From Microlunatus sp. (lineage in GTDB: Bacteria > Actinomycetota > Actinomycetes > Propionibacteriales > Propionibacteriaceae): a DNA stretch of 39,315 nucleotides. Under the pieces are notes generated by a model. The model was not told where the DNA came from. It searched no databases and saw only the letters and a program-made list of their open reading frames with translations. The stretch is from the NCBI GenBank assembly GCA_030452945.1, contig JAKDLH010000004.1, forward strand, positions 1 through 39,315, given 5' to 3'. Below are positions 16,895-25,145 of this stretch, one piece after another (the first letter of the stretch is position 1; each line of letters opens with the position of its first letter). Made by a program: the position numbers and the translations under genes.

Positions 16895-17278
16895 ATGACC
16901 AAGAATTCCTTGCTGCAGCGGGTCCTTCACCGCCTCTCCAGCTCCAACGCCGACCTCGAGTCCGAAGAGATGCAACGCGCCGTCGAGGCCGAGGCCGCCG
17001 TGCCCATCAAGACCTGCGAGGATCGTCAGATCGTCCGGTTGCGTGGCACCGTGGCCAACGTGACCATTCACCCGCGCGGAGGTCATCCGGCGCTGGAAGT
17101 GGAGTTGCGGGACGGGAGTGGGGCGGCCCGTCTGGTGTGGCTAGGTCGTCGGGAGATCGCTGGCATCGAACCGGGACGGACGATCTCGGTGGAGGGCCGG
17201 GTCAGTTGTCGCCGGGGCGAGCGGCTGCTTTACAACCCGCGCTACGAGTTGCTCGACGGGCGGCGTACCGGCTCCTAG
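16895..17278 (+). CDS. OB-fold nucleic-acid-binding-like protein
   Basis: A 127-residue small protein. The start at ATG 16895 gives MTKNSLLQRVLHRLSSSNADLESEEMQ, a helical N-terminus. An OB-fold of the tRNA-anticodon/RecG type follows: VRLRGTVANVTIHPRGGHPALEVELRDGSG, AARLVWLGRREIAGIEPGRTISVEGRV and LLYNPRYELL. This matches the short OB-fold protein always found beside DUF3710 in actinobacteria (Rv2694c relative). Binding to DNA or RNA is likely but unproven. TAGTGG (16882-16887) is a possible -10 box 7 nt before the start. It converges on ceoC with one base between the stop codons. In many relatives a DUF3159 membrane-protein gene follows here; it is absent. Confidence 0.85.
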   Translation: MTKNSLLQRVLHRLSSSNADLESEEMQRAVEAEAAVPIKTCEDRQIVRLRGTVANVTIHPRGGHPALEVELRDGSGAARLVWLGRREIAGIEPGRTISVEGRVSCRRGERLLYNPRYELLDGRRTGS

Positions 17279-17279
17279 G

Positions 17280-17987
17280 CTAGCGATTGAACCGGGCTGT
17301 TGTGGCCAGCGGCACCGCGGGGTTGCCGGTCCGTGGTGCGAGCATCTCCCCGAGTTCCTTCTCATATGACTGCGCCGTGACGAACAACAGTTCGTCGGAG
17401 GCCTCGAGGGTGCCGTCGACGTCCGGCGCGCGGGCGTGGCCGTCGCGGATGATCGCCACCAGGACCACGTCACCGGGGAAGGTGATGTCGCCGATGCGCA
17501 CCCCGACCTGTGGGCTCTCCTCGGGCAACGTCATCTCGACCAAGTTGGCGTCCCCCTCGTGGAAGGTCAGCAGTCGCACCAGGTCACCCACGGTGACCGC
17601 CTCTTCCACGAGCGCGCACATCAGCCGCGGCGTCGAGACCGCGACGTCGACTCCCCAGAAGTCGTTGAACAACCACTCGTTTTTCGGGTGGTTGACCCGG
17701 GCGACGGTGCGAGGTACGCCGAACTCGGTCTTGGCCAGCAGCGAGGTGACCAGGTTCACCTTGTCGTCACCCGTGGCGGCGATCACTACGTCACAAGAAT
17801 CGATGTTGGCTTCCTCCAGCGAGGAGAGCTCGCAGGCGTCGGCCAACAGCCAATCGGCCTCGGGGACCGTCTCGGCCTTGATCGAGTGCGGGTCGCGGTC
17901 AATGAGCAAGATCTGGTGTCCGCTCACGATCAGCTCGCTCGCGATGGAGCGGCCCACATTGCCGGCCCCGGCGATGGCAACCCGCAT
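17280..17987 (-). CDS. ceoC: Potassium-uptake RCK protein CeoC/TrkA-like (second gene)
   Basis: A 235-residue cytoplasmic regulator with an N-terminal RCK_N Rossmann domain (MRVAIAGAGNVGRSIA; GxGxxG at residues 7-12, then LLIDRDP with the acidic residue that binds the NAD(H) or ATP ribose). A RCK_C domain follows from about residue 145 (LVEMTLPEESPQVGVRIGDI, GDVVLVAIIRDG, DELLFVTAQ). Such proteins bind nucleotides and gate or regulate potassium transporters. The ATG at 17987 is 1 nt after the ceoB stop, and AAGGAG overlaps the end of ceoB, so the two are coupled. Symbols follow the M. tuberculosis pair in the same neighbourhood (Rv2691/Rv2692); no TrkH/TrkG channel is in the window. Confidence 0.9.
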   Translation of the reverse strand: MRVAIAGAGNVGRSIASELIVSGHQILLIDRDPHSIKAETVPEADWLLADACELSSLEEANIDSCDVVIAATGDDKVNLVTSLLAKTEFGVPRTVARVNHPKNEWLFNDFWGVDVAVSTPRLMCALVEEAVTVGDLVRLLTFHEGDANLVEMTLPEESPQVGVRIGDITFPGDVVLVAIIRDGHARAPDVDGTLEASDELLFVTAQSYEKELGEMLAPRTGNPAVPLATTARFNR

Positions 17988-17988
17988 C

Positions 17989-18651
17989 TCAATACTCCTT
18001 GGGTCGAGTGGCGAGGATGGCCTCGACGTCGGCCAGGCGGGCATCGGCCACCGCGGCGTAAATGAGGTCACCGTCTTGGAAGATCGTGCCGCGCTTGGGC
18101 ACCATGCCCGAGCCCAGCCGGAACAGGAAGGGCACCTTCGATCCGGTGGCCGCTTCGATCTGCTCCACGGTGCGCCCGACCCAGGAGCGGTCCACATGCA
18201 CTTCCATCAAGCGGACCGATCCGGACGGATCCCGCCAGTGTGGCTCCGAGCCGCCCGGAAGCAGTCGACGCAGGGCCTGGTCGGCGGCCCAGCGGATCGT
18301 GGCCACCGTCGGGATGCCCAGCCGTTCGTACACCTCGGCCCGACCGGGATCGTAAATGCGGGCCACGACGTTCTGGACGTCGAAGGTCTCTCGCACCACC
18401 CGGGCGGAGAGGATGTTGGAGTTGTCGCCGCTCGACACGGCCGCGAACGCCTCGGCGCGCTCGATCCCGGACTCGCTCAACACCTCACGATCGAAGCCCA
18501 CTCCCTTGATGGTCTGGCCCTCGAAATCCGGGCCGAGGCGCCGGAACGCATCGGGGTTCTGGTCGATGACCGCGACGCTGTGGCCCCGCTTCTCCAGACT
18601 CCGGGCCAGGGTGGAACCGACCCGTCCGCAGCCCATGATCACGATGTGCAC
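17989..18651 (-). CDS. ceoB: Potassium-uptake RCK protein CeoB/TrkA-like (first gene)
   Basis: A 220-residue RCK protein. The GTG start at 18651 gives MHIVIMGCGRVGSTLARSLEKRGH with GCGRVG as the Rossmann glycine motif and VAVIDQNP as the ribose-binding strand end. KGVGFDREVL, AVSSGDNSNIL and ARIYDP are standard TrkA-N signatures. The RCK_C domain begins near residue 135 (VRLMEVHVDRSWVGRTVEQIE, and GDLIYAAVADA near the end). It is the first gene of the ceoB-ceoC operon and diverges from kimA, 98 nt apart. A leaderless promoter is likely: TAGACT lies 7 nt upstream of the GTG and there is no Shine-Dalgarno sequence. Confidence 0.92.
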   Translation of the reverse strand: MHIVIMGCGRVGSTLARSLEKRGHSVAVIDQNPDAFRRLGPDFEGQTIKGVGFDREVLSESGIERAEAFAAVSSGDNSNILSARVVRETFDVQNVVARIYDPGRAEVYERLGIPTVATIRWAADQALRRLLPGGSEPHWRDPSGSVRLMEVHVDRSWVGRTVEQIEAATGSKVPFLFRLGSGMVPKRGTIFQDGDLIYAAVADARLADVEAILATRPKEY

Positions 18652-18658
18652 GCAGCCG

Positions 18659-18664
18659 AGTCTA
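18659..18664 (-). promoter_or_regulatory. Putative -10 box of the leaderless ceoB-ceoC promoter
   Basis: On the minus strand TAGACT lies 7 nt before GTG 18651. A possible -35, TTCCAG (18681-18686 on the minus strand), is 16 nt further upstream; the same hexamer precedes the TATAAT promoter at 31789. Confidence 0.5.
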
Positions 18665-18694
18665 GAGCCGGCCAACTCGACTGGAACTGGCGGA

Positions 18695-18722
18695 TTAACA
18701 GACCACCGATGAGCACTAGAGT
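18695..18722 (+). promoter_or_regulatory. Putative kimA promoter
   Basis: TTAACA (18695-18700), a 16-nt spacer and TAGAGT (18717-18722) make one of the best sigma-A-like promoters in the window. Transcription should begin near 18729-18730, exactly at a GTG codon that opens a mini-ORF. Confidence 0.55.
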
Positions 18723-18729
18723 GCCGCAG

Positions 18730-18753
18730 GTGAATCGGGAGCGTCGCAGATGA
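18730..18753 (+). CDS. Candidate leaderless Arg-rich leader peptide upstream of kimA (7 codons)
   Basis: GTG 18730 opens a seven-residue peptide M-N-R-E-R-R-R. Its TGA (18751-18753) overlaps the kimA ATG (18750-18752) as ATGA. GTG is 7 nt after the -10 box, so a leaderless mRNA would start on it. The mini-ORF spans the presumed kimA ribosome-binding site (GGGAG, 18737-18741), so ribosomes translating it would both cover that site and deliver themselves to the kimA start. The last codon, AGA, is normally rare in GC-rich genomes. No protein evidence is available; this is a reading of the sequence only. Confidence 0.4.
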   Translation: MNRERRR

Positions 18754-20759
18754 ATCCCGGGGAGTTCATCAAGCGGCTCCTGGTCGGGCGACGCCTGCGC
18801 AGCGCGCAACTGGGCGAGACCCTGTTGCCGAAGCGAATCGCCCTGCCGGTGTTCGCCTCGGACGCGTTGTCGTCGGTCGCCTACGCGCCTGATGAGATCC
18901 TGCTGACCCTGTCGCTGGCCGGGCTGGTCGCGTACAGCTTCTCTTGGAAGATCGCGATCCTGGTCGCGCTGGTGATGCTGGTCGTGGTCGCCTCATACCG
19001 CCAGAACGTGCACGCCTACCCCTCCGGCGGCGGCGACTACGAGGTGGCGACAACCAACCTGGGCGGCAACGCCGGACTGACCGTGGCCAGCGCGCTGCTG
19101 GTCGACTACGTGCTCACGGTGGCGGTCTCGATCTCGTCCGGGGTGCAGAACGCGAAGTCGGTGTTCCCCTTCATCGACGGGCACGAGCCGTGGGTCGCGG
19201 CCGGTGCGGCGCTGGTCCTGATGGCGCTGAACCTGCGCGGGGTCCGGGAGTCCGGGACTCTCTTCGCCATCCCGACCTACTGCTTCATGATCGCGATCAT
19301 CTCGATGGTGGGGTTCGGGTTATTTCGGATCCTGGTCCTCGGCCAGGACATCCAGGCCCACAGCGCCCAGTACGGGGTCGAGGCCGACCCGAAGTACTCC
19401 GCGTTCGCCGGGTTCGCCATGGTGGCGTTACTGGCCAGATCGTTCTCCTCCGGCTGTGCCGCACTGACCGGGGTGGAGGCCATCTCCAACGGTGTGCCGG
19501 CATTCCAGAAGCCGAAGAGCAAAAACGCCGCCACCACCCTGCTGCTGCTCGGCACCATCGCGGTGTCCATGCTGATCGGGGTGGTCGCGCTGGCCAACCT
19601 GACGAACCTGAAGCTGATCGATGCCCCGTTCTCGCACTACACCCTGAACGGGCAGCGGGTCGAGGTGGTGGAGGAGACCGCGATCGGGCAGCTGTCGGCG
19701 GCGATCTTCTCCGACTTCCGTCCCGGCTTTTACTTTGTCGTCGCGGCCACCATGCTGATCTTGTTCCTGGCCGCGAACACCGCCTTCAACGGATTCCCGG
19801 TGCTGGGGTCGATCCTGGCTCGGGACGGCTATCTCCCCCGGCAGCTCTACACTCGCGGTGATCGGCTGGCCTACAGCAACGGCATCATCACCTTGGCGGC
19901 GCTGGCCATCGTCTTGATCATCGCGTTCCGGGCCGACGTCACCGCCTTGATCCAGCTGTACGTTATCGGCGTATTCGTGTCCTTCACTGTCAGTCAGCTG
20001 GGCATGCTCCGGCATTGGACCCGGCACCTGCAGACCGAGACCAAGCCCAGGGTTCGCGCCCAGATGAAGCGATCGCGGATCATCAACGGCATCGGCCTGA
20101 CCATGACCGGCACGGTGCTGGTGATCGTGCTGTTGTCGAAGTTCGCCCAGGGAGCCTACATCGCCATCATCGCCATGGTCGCGCTGTTCGCGCTGATGAA
20201 GTCGATCCGCCGACACTACGATCGGGTCACCGAAGTGACGGCGTTGGACGACACGAGGCAGGAGCGGACGCTGCCTAGCCGGGTGCGGGCCGTGGTCTTG
20301 GTCTCCAAGCTGCATAAGCCGACCGCGCGAGCCCTGGCCTTCGCCAAAGCCTCCCAGCCGAGTGTGCTGGAGGCGTTGACCGTCGCAGTCGACCCCGAGG
20401 AGACCGACAAGCTGGTCGAGCAGTGGCAAGACGCCGGCATCGACATCCCGCTCAAGGTGGTCGCCTCGCCGTACCGAGATGTAACAGGGCCCATCCTGGA
20501 CTATGTTCGCAACCTTCGCTCCGACTCCCCGCGCGACGTGGTCACCGTCTACATCCCCGAGTACGTGGTGGGTCACTGGTGGGAGCAGATCCTGCACAAC
20601 CAGAGCGCCCTGCGGCTCAAGGCCCGCCTGCTGTTCACCCCCGGAGTGATGATGACCTCCGTGCCGTATCTGCTGGAGTCCTCCAGCAAAGCCGAGGAGC
20701 GGATGGTCCGCGACGACCGCCGGTCCCGACGGCGTCGACGCCGTTACGTCGATCAGTAG
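18750..20759 (+). CDS. KimA-like potassium transporter (APC superfamily)
   Basis: A 669-residue membrane protein closely resembling the Bacillus subtilis potassium-proton symporter KimA (YdaO). Shared stretches include ASDALSSVAYAPDEIL (residues 31-46 area), SYRQNVHAYPSGGGDYEVA, LLVDYVLTVAVSIS, the ALNLRGVRES loop, SFSSGCAALTGVEAISNGVPAF, ILFLAANTAFNGFP, GDRLAYSNGII and the C-terminal HNQSALRLKARLLF. Twelve membrane segments (to about residue 480) precede a cytoplasmic C-terminal domain of about 180 residues, which in KimA binds c-di-AMP. It diverges from the RCK pair ceoB-ceoC, so a joint potassium-uptake system is likely. No c-di-AMP riboswitch is visible in the short leader. Actinobacterial relatives are often labelled only 'APC family permease'. 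Confidence 0.87.
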   Translation: MNPGEFIKRLLVGRRLRSAQLGETLLPKRIALPVFASDALSSVAYAPDEILLTLSLAGLVAYSFSWKIAILVALVMLVVVASYRQNVHAYPSGGGDYEVATTNLGGNAGLTVASALLVDYVLTVAVSISSGVQNAKSVFPFIDGHEPWVAAGAALVLMALNLRGVRESGTLFAIPTYCFMIAIISMVGFGLFRILVLGQDIQAHSAQYGVEADPKYSAFAGFAMVALLARSFSSGCAALTGVEAISNGVPAFQKPKSKNAATTLLLLGTIAVSMLIGVVALANLTNLKLIDAPFSHYTLNGQRVEVVEETAIGQLSAAIFSDFRPGFYFVVAATMLILFLAANTAFNGFPVLGSILARDGYLPRQLYTRGDRLAYSNGIITLAALAIVLIIAFRADVTALIQLYVIGVFVSFTVSQLGMLRHWTRHLQTETKPRVRAQMKRSRIINGIGLTMTGTVLVIVLLSKFAQGAYIAIIAMVALFALMKSIRRHYDRVTEVTALDDTRQERTLPSRVRAVVLVSKLHKPTARALAFAKASQPSVLEALTVAVDPEETDKLVEQWQDAGIDIPLKVVASPYRDVTGPILDYVRNLRSDSPRDVVTVYIPEYVVGHWWEQILHNQSALRLKARLLFTPGVMMTSVPYLLESSSKAEERMVRDDRRSRRRRRRYVDQ

Positions 20760-20794
20760 CCGTCCGTGTGGTCCGGATTCCGTGGGTGGCTCCT

Positions 20795-20865
20795 CCGCAA
20801 TCGCAGTTTTCGACCATGCGGCCAGAACTCGTGGTCTGAGGCCGACCTGGAACTGCAAATTGCGG
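20795..20865 (+). terminator. Nested stem-loop after kimA
   Basis: CCGCAATCGCAGTT (20795-20808) pairs, with a small bulge, with AACTGCAAATTGCGG (20851-20865). Inside it CGGCCAGA (20819-20826) pairs imperfectly with TCTGAGGCCG (20835-20844). No T-tract follows, as is usual for actinobacterial terminators. It lies between the kimA stop and the RNA methyltransferase gene. Confidence 0.4.
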
Positions 20866-20911
20866 CCGAGCGGTCAGATCTTGCGGTCGCCAGTTTGGTT
20901 GACTGAGCCGA

Positions 20912-22134
20912 GTGAGCAACGTCGACGCCACCACCTCGCAGCCGCCGACGGCTGACCCCGTCGTGGAGGTGGGTCCGATCGCGCACGGGGGCCACTGCGT
21001 CGCGCGGCTGGAGGGACGCGTGGTGTTCGTCCGGCATGCCCTGCCGGGTGAGTTGGTCAAGATTCACCTGACCGAGACCTCGCACGACTCCTTCTGGCGG
21101 GCGGACGCGTACGAGATCCTGCGCGCCAGTCCCGAGCGGGTCGATCCACCCTGTCCCGTCGCCGGACCTGGCCGGTGCGGCGGCTGCGACTTCCAGCACG
21201 TGAGCGCGGCGGGTCAGCGACGGCTCAAGGCGGACGTACTGACCGAGCAGTTGGACCGGCTCGCGGGCTGGTCCTGGGACGGTGAGGTGGAGTACGTCCC
21301 GGCCGTCGGGACCGAGGACGGACTGGGCTGGCGGACGAGAATGCGCTACCAGGCCGACGACGCTGGCCGTGCCGGACTGCGCCGATACCGCTCTCACGAA
21401 GTCGAGCCATTGCCCTCACGCGGCTGCCTGATCGCCCACCCCCGCACTCCGGTGGTCACCGACCGGACGTGGCCGCCGGCCGCAGCACTGTGGGGGTGGC
21501 CGCGGCCGACCACAGCGCCCTGTTGGTCGACGACGAGGCCCGGTTGGTCGACGACGAGCCCGTCCAGGGCATCGGTGACCTCACCGAGCATGCCGCTGGA
21601 CGCGACTTCCTCCTGGACGCGGAAAGTTTCTGGCAGGTCCATCCCGCCGCCGCCGACACCCTGGTTGGCGCGGTTCTGGACGGTTTGCGACCTGGACCGG
21701 GGGAGCGGGTCTTCGACCTCTTCTGCGGTGTCGGCCTGTTCACCGGTGCGCTGGTCGACGCCGGCTGCCGCGCGTGGGGAGTCGAATGGAGCAAGTCTGC
21801 GATCACCCACGCGCGCCACAACGTGCCCGAGGCCAGATTCACCGCGGCGAAGGTCGATCGGGCTTTGCGCACCTTGCCGAAGCGGACCGACCTCGTCGTC
21901 CTCGATCCACCCCGCGCCGGCGCCGGCCGCACCGTGGTCAACGCCGTCCTGACTCGCCGGCCACGAGCGATCGCCTACGTGGCCTGCGACCCGGCAGCGT
22001 TCGCCCGCGACCTGCGGCGAGCGCTGGACGGCGGCTACCGACCGACTTCGCTGCGGGCTTTCGACCTGTTCCCGATGACCCACCACCTCGAGGTGGTGGC
22101 GATCCTCGAACCCGAGACCAGCGCCGAGGCCTGA
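20912..22134 (+). pseudogene. TRAM-domain RNA m5U methyltransferase (TrmA/RlmD family), frameshifted
   Basis: The gene encodes a SAM-dependent uridine-5 methyltransferase of the RlmD/TrmA group (Rv2689c relative), but the frame breaks once. Part 1 (20912 to about 21470) has the TRAM domain (VEVGPIAHGGHCVARLEGRVVFVRHALPGE) and the iron-sulfur cysteines Cys81, Cys89, Cys92 and Cys171. Part 2 continues one base out of frame from about 21469 to 22134 with the SAM motif [24 protein letters not shown] and the catalytic Cys in [13 protein letters not shown]. The break is in TGGCCGCCGGCCGC near 21468-21482, equal to one lost base. All motifs on both sides are intact, so decay is recent or this is a sequence error. 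The target rRNA or tRNA cannot be named. Confidence 0.85.
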
Positions 22135-22186
22135 GCTCATGCTCGGGACTGGCTCGGCTAAAGTTCGGAGAAGAGACCACGCGTGA

Positions 22187-22204
22187 TATCTTGACGTCAA
22201 GATA
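22187..22204. promoter_or_regulatory. Perfect 18-bp palindrome upstream of acnA
   Basis: TATCTTGACGTCAAGATA is fully self-complementary and ends 28 nt before the acnA ATG. Length and position fit a homodimeric repressor operator (TetR- or MarR-like). Aconitase genes of Corynebacterium and Mycobacterium are controlled by the TetR-type AcnR, but no regulator gene adjoins acnA here and I cannot assign the binding protein. Confidence 0.65.
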
Positions 22205-22232
22205 CTTTCCATCCGACCACCATGGAGACGCA

Positions 22233-25043
22233 ATGAGTGTCAACAGCTTCGAAGCCCAGGCCACTCTCGCGGTGGACGACCGGTCGTACGAGATCTTCCG
22301 ACTGGACGCCGTTGAGGGCGCTGAGGCCCTGCCGTACAGCCTGAAGATCCTGCTGGAGAACCTGCTGCGGACCGAAGACGGTGTCAACATCACCGCCGAC
22401 CAGATCCGCGCCCTGGCGTCCTGGGACCCGGAGGCGGAGCCGAGCCAGGAGATCCAGTTCACGCCGGCCCGGGTGATCATGCAGGACTTCACCGGCGTCC
22501 CTTGTGTCGTGGACTTGGCCACCATGCGGGAGGCGATGGCCGAGCTGGGCGGTGATCCGAGCAAGATCAACCCGCTGGCTCCGGCCGAACTGGTCATCGA
22601 CCACTCCGTCATCGCGGACGTGTTCGGCACCGAGGACGCCTTCCGACGAAACGTGGAGATCGAGTACGGCCGCAACCGGGAGCGCTATCAGTTCCTGCGC
22701 TGGGGCCAGACCGCGTTCGACGACTTCAAGGTCGTGCCACCAGGCACCGGAATCGTGCACCAGGTCAACATCGAGCACCTGGCCCGGGTGGTCTTCTCCC
22801 GGACCGATGGCGATCTGACCTACGCCTACCCCGACACGTGTGTCGGCACCGACTCCCACACGCCCATGGTCAACGGCCTAGGAGTAGTCGGCTGGGGGGT
22901 CGGCGGCATCGAGGCGGAGGCCGCCATGCTCGGCCAGCCGGTGTCCATGCTCATCCCGCGAGTGGTCGGTTTCAAGCTGGCCGGTTCGCTGCCGGAGGGG
23001 GCGACGGCCACCGACCTGGTGCTGACCATCACCGAGATGTTGCGCAGGCACGGTGCGGTCGGCAAGTTCGTCGAGTTCTACGGATCCGGTGTCTCCGAGG
23101 TGCCGGTGGCCAACCGGGCCACCATCGGGAACATGAGCCCGGAGTACGGATCTACGATCGCGATCTTCCCGGTGGACGCCAAGACCATCGACTACCTCCG
23201 GTTCACCGGCCGGAGCGACGAGCAGATCGCGCTGGTCGAGACCTACGCCAAAGAGCAGGGCTTGTGGCACGACGCGGATCATGAGCCGAAGTACTCCGAG
23301 TATCTGGAGCTCGACCTGTCCACCGTGGTGCCCAGCATCGCCGGGCCCAAACGGCCGCAGGACCGGGTCTCGTTGAGCGAGGCCAAGCACCGCTTCCGTG
23401 CGGCGCTGGACGCCTACGTCGACAACGACTACGCCATCACCAAGGGCCGGGTGGACGAGGCCTCGCGCGAGTCGTTCCCCTCCAGCGACCCGCCGGCGAT
23501 CTTCAACGGCCAAGACGAGGACGACTACCCGTACGCCTTCGCGGAGTCCTCGTTGCCGGCCCGCGCGGCGTCGCCGACCCCGGTGCGTTTGGCCGACGGA
23601 ACCGAGGTCGAGATCGACCACGGGGCGGTGGCGATCGCGGCGATCACCTCGTGCACCAACACCTCCAATCCGAGTGTCATGATCGCGGCCGCGCTGGGGG
23701 CGAAGAAGGCGGTGGAGAAAGGGCTGACCCGCAAGCCGTGGGTCAAGACGACGCTGGCGCCGGGGTCCAAGGTGGTTAGCGACTACTACGACCGTTCCGG
23801 GCTGACTGCGTATCTGGACAAACTGGGCTTCAACCTGGTCGGGTACGGCTGCACCACCTGCATCGGCAACTCGGGGCCGTTGATCGACGAGGTCAGCCAG
23901 GCGGTGCAGGAGAACGATCTGGCGGTCGTCTCGGTGCTGTCCGGCAACCGGAACTTCGAGGGGCGGATCAATCCCGAGGTGAAGATGAACTATCTGGCCT
24001 CACCGCCGCTGGTGGTCGCCTATGCGCTCGCCGGCAGCATGGACGTCGATATCACCACTGAACCGCTTGGCACCGACGAGGCCGGTGATCCGGTCTATCT
24101 GAAAGATATCTGGCCGACCGAAGCCGAGGTCGAGGAGATCGTAGAGTCCTCCATCGGGGCGGAGATGTTCGTCGAGTCCTACGCCGACGTGTTCGCCGGC
24201 GATCAGCAGTGGCAGGCGCTGACCACTCCGGAAGGCGACACTTTCGAGTGGGCTGAGGACTCGACCTACGTGCGCCGACCCCCGTACTTCGACGGGATGC
24301 CGATCGACCCGGAACCGGTCTCCGACATCGACGGAGCCCGGGTGCTGCTCAAGCTCGGCGACTCGATCACCACTGACCACATCTCTCCCGCAGGATCGAT
24401 CAAAGCCGATTCCCCGGCCGGGAAGTACCTGGCCGGGCACGGAGTGGAGCGGCGGGACTTCAACTCCTACGGATCACGCCGGGGCAACCACGAGGTGATG
24501 ATCCGCGGCACGTTCGCCAACATCCGACTACGCAATGAACTGGCGCCGGGCACGGAGGGTGGCTTCACCCGCGACTTCACGCAGGCCTCGGATGCGGCGG
24601 CCGATGCTCCGGTGACCACGGTGTACGAGGCAGCGCAGTCCTACATTGCCGCGGGCACGCCGCTGGTGGTGCTGGCCGGCAAGGAGTACGGCTCGGGCTC
24701 TTCCAGGGACTGGGCCGCCAAGGGCACCGCGCTGCTGGGCATCAAGGCGGTGATCGCGGAATCGTACGAGCGGATTCACCGGTCCAACCTGCTCGGCATG
24801 GGGGTGCTGCCGCTCCAGTTCCCGGACGGGCAGAACGCGGAGTCCCTGGGCCTGACCGGCGAGGAGAGCTACGACATCACCGGCATTACCGAGTTGAATC
24901 AGGGCTCCGCGAGGACCGTCAAGGTCACCGCCGGCGACGTGACGTTCGACGCACTGATCCGGATCGACACGCCGGCGGAGGCTGCTTACTTCCGTCACGG
25001 CGGCATCATGCAGTACGTGCTGCGGTCGCTGTTGGACAAGTAG
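22233..25043 (+). CDS. acnA: Aconitate hydratase A
   Basis: Interconverts citrate and isocitrate through cis-aconitate in the TCA cycle. From ATG 22233, with GGAG just upstream, the protein has 936 residues, the typical actinobacterial length. [4Fe-4S] ligands are Cys474 ([12 protein letters not shown]), Cys540 and Cys543 ([12 protein letters not shown]). Other signatures are [75 protein letters not shown] and [16 protein letters not shown]. An insert around residues 380-450 is usual for the actinobacterial AcnA branch. The frame is open further upstream into the methyltransferase gene, but those residues are not aconitase. It has its own palindromic operator candidate. Confidence 0.98.
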   Translation: MSVNSFEAQATLAVDDRSYEIFRLDAVEGAEALPYSLKILLENLLRTEDGVNITADQIRALASWDPEAEPSQEIQFTPARVIMQDFTGVPCVVDLATMREAMAELGGDPSKINPLAPAELVIDHSVIADVFGTEDAFRRNVEIEYGRNRERYQFLRWGQTAFDDFKVVPPGTGIVHQVNIEHLARVVFSRTDGDLTYAYPDTCVGTDSHTPMVNGLGVVGWGVGGIEAEAAMLGQPVSMLIPRVVGFKLAGSLPEGATATDLVLTITEMLRRHGAVGKFVEFYGSGVSEVPVANRATIGNMSPEYGSTIAIFPVDAKTIDYLRFTGRSDEQIALVETYAKEQGLWHDADHEPKYSEYLELDLSTVVPSIAGPKRPQDRVSLSEAKHRFRAALDAYVDNDYAITKGRVDEASRESFPSSDPPAIFNGQDEDDYPYAFAESSLPARAASPTPVRLADGTEVEIDHGAVAIAAITSCTNTSNPSVMIAAALGAKKAVEKGLTRKPWVKTTLAPGSKVVSDYYDRSGLTAYLDKLGFNLVGYGCTTCIGNSGPLIDEVSQAVQENDLAVVSVLSGNRNFEGRINPEVKMNYLASPPLVVAYALAGSMDVDITTEPLGTDEAGDPVYLKDIWPTEAEVEEIVESSIGAEMFVESYADVFAGDQQWQALTTPEGDTFEWAEDSTYVRRPPYFDGMPIDPEPVSDIDGARVLLKLGDSITTDHISPAGSIKADSPAGKYLAGHGVERRDFNSYGSRRGNHEVMIRGTFANIRLRNELAPGTEGGFTRDFTQASDAAADAPVTTVYEAAQSYIAAGTPLVVLAGKEYGSGSSRDWAAKGTALLGIKAVIAESYERIHRSNLLGMGVLPLQFPDGQNAESLGLTGEESYDITGITELNQGSARTVKVTAGDVTFDALIRIDTPAEAAYFRHGGIMQYVLRSLLDK

Positions 25044-25046
25044 CCT

Positions 25047-25091
25047 CACCGCTGACGAAGAGACCGCGGACAAGGGGATCGCGGGGCGGTG
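25047..25091. terminator. Nested hairpin between acnA and fpg
   Basis: CACCGC (25047-25052) pairs with GCGGTG (25086-25091), and CCGCG (25064-25068) with CGCGG (25080-25084). It starts 4 nt after the acnA stop, between convergent genes, without a T-tract. A two-way terminator is the simplest reading. Confidence 0.4.
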
Positions 25092-25145
25092 GCTGGCAAC
25101 TCCTGACGGTGCGCTGACTGAACCCGCTCGGCAGGTTGGTTGGCG

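Noticed and set aside
18652-18749. c-di-AMP (ydaO-type) riboswitch upstream of the KimA-like gene
   Set aside because: The predicted leader is only about 20 nt and the whole spacer under 100 nt, too short for this riboswitch class, and none of its conserved segments was seen.
19428-20858. Long open frame on the minus strand opposite the KimA-like gene
   Set aside because: It is a His/Gln/Gly-rich shadow of membrane-helix codons, a usual effect in GC-rich genomes.
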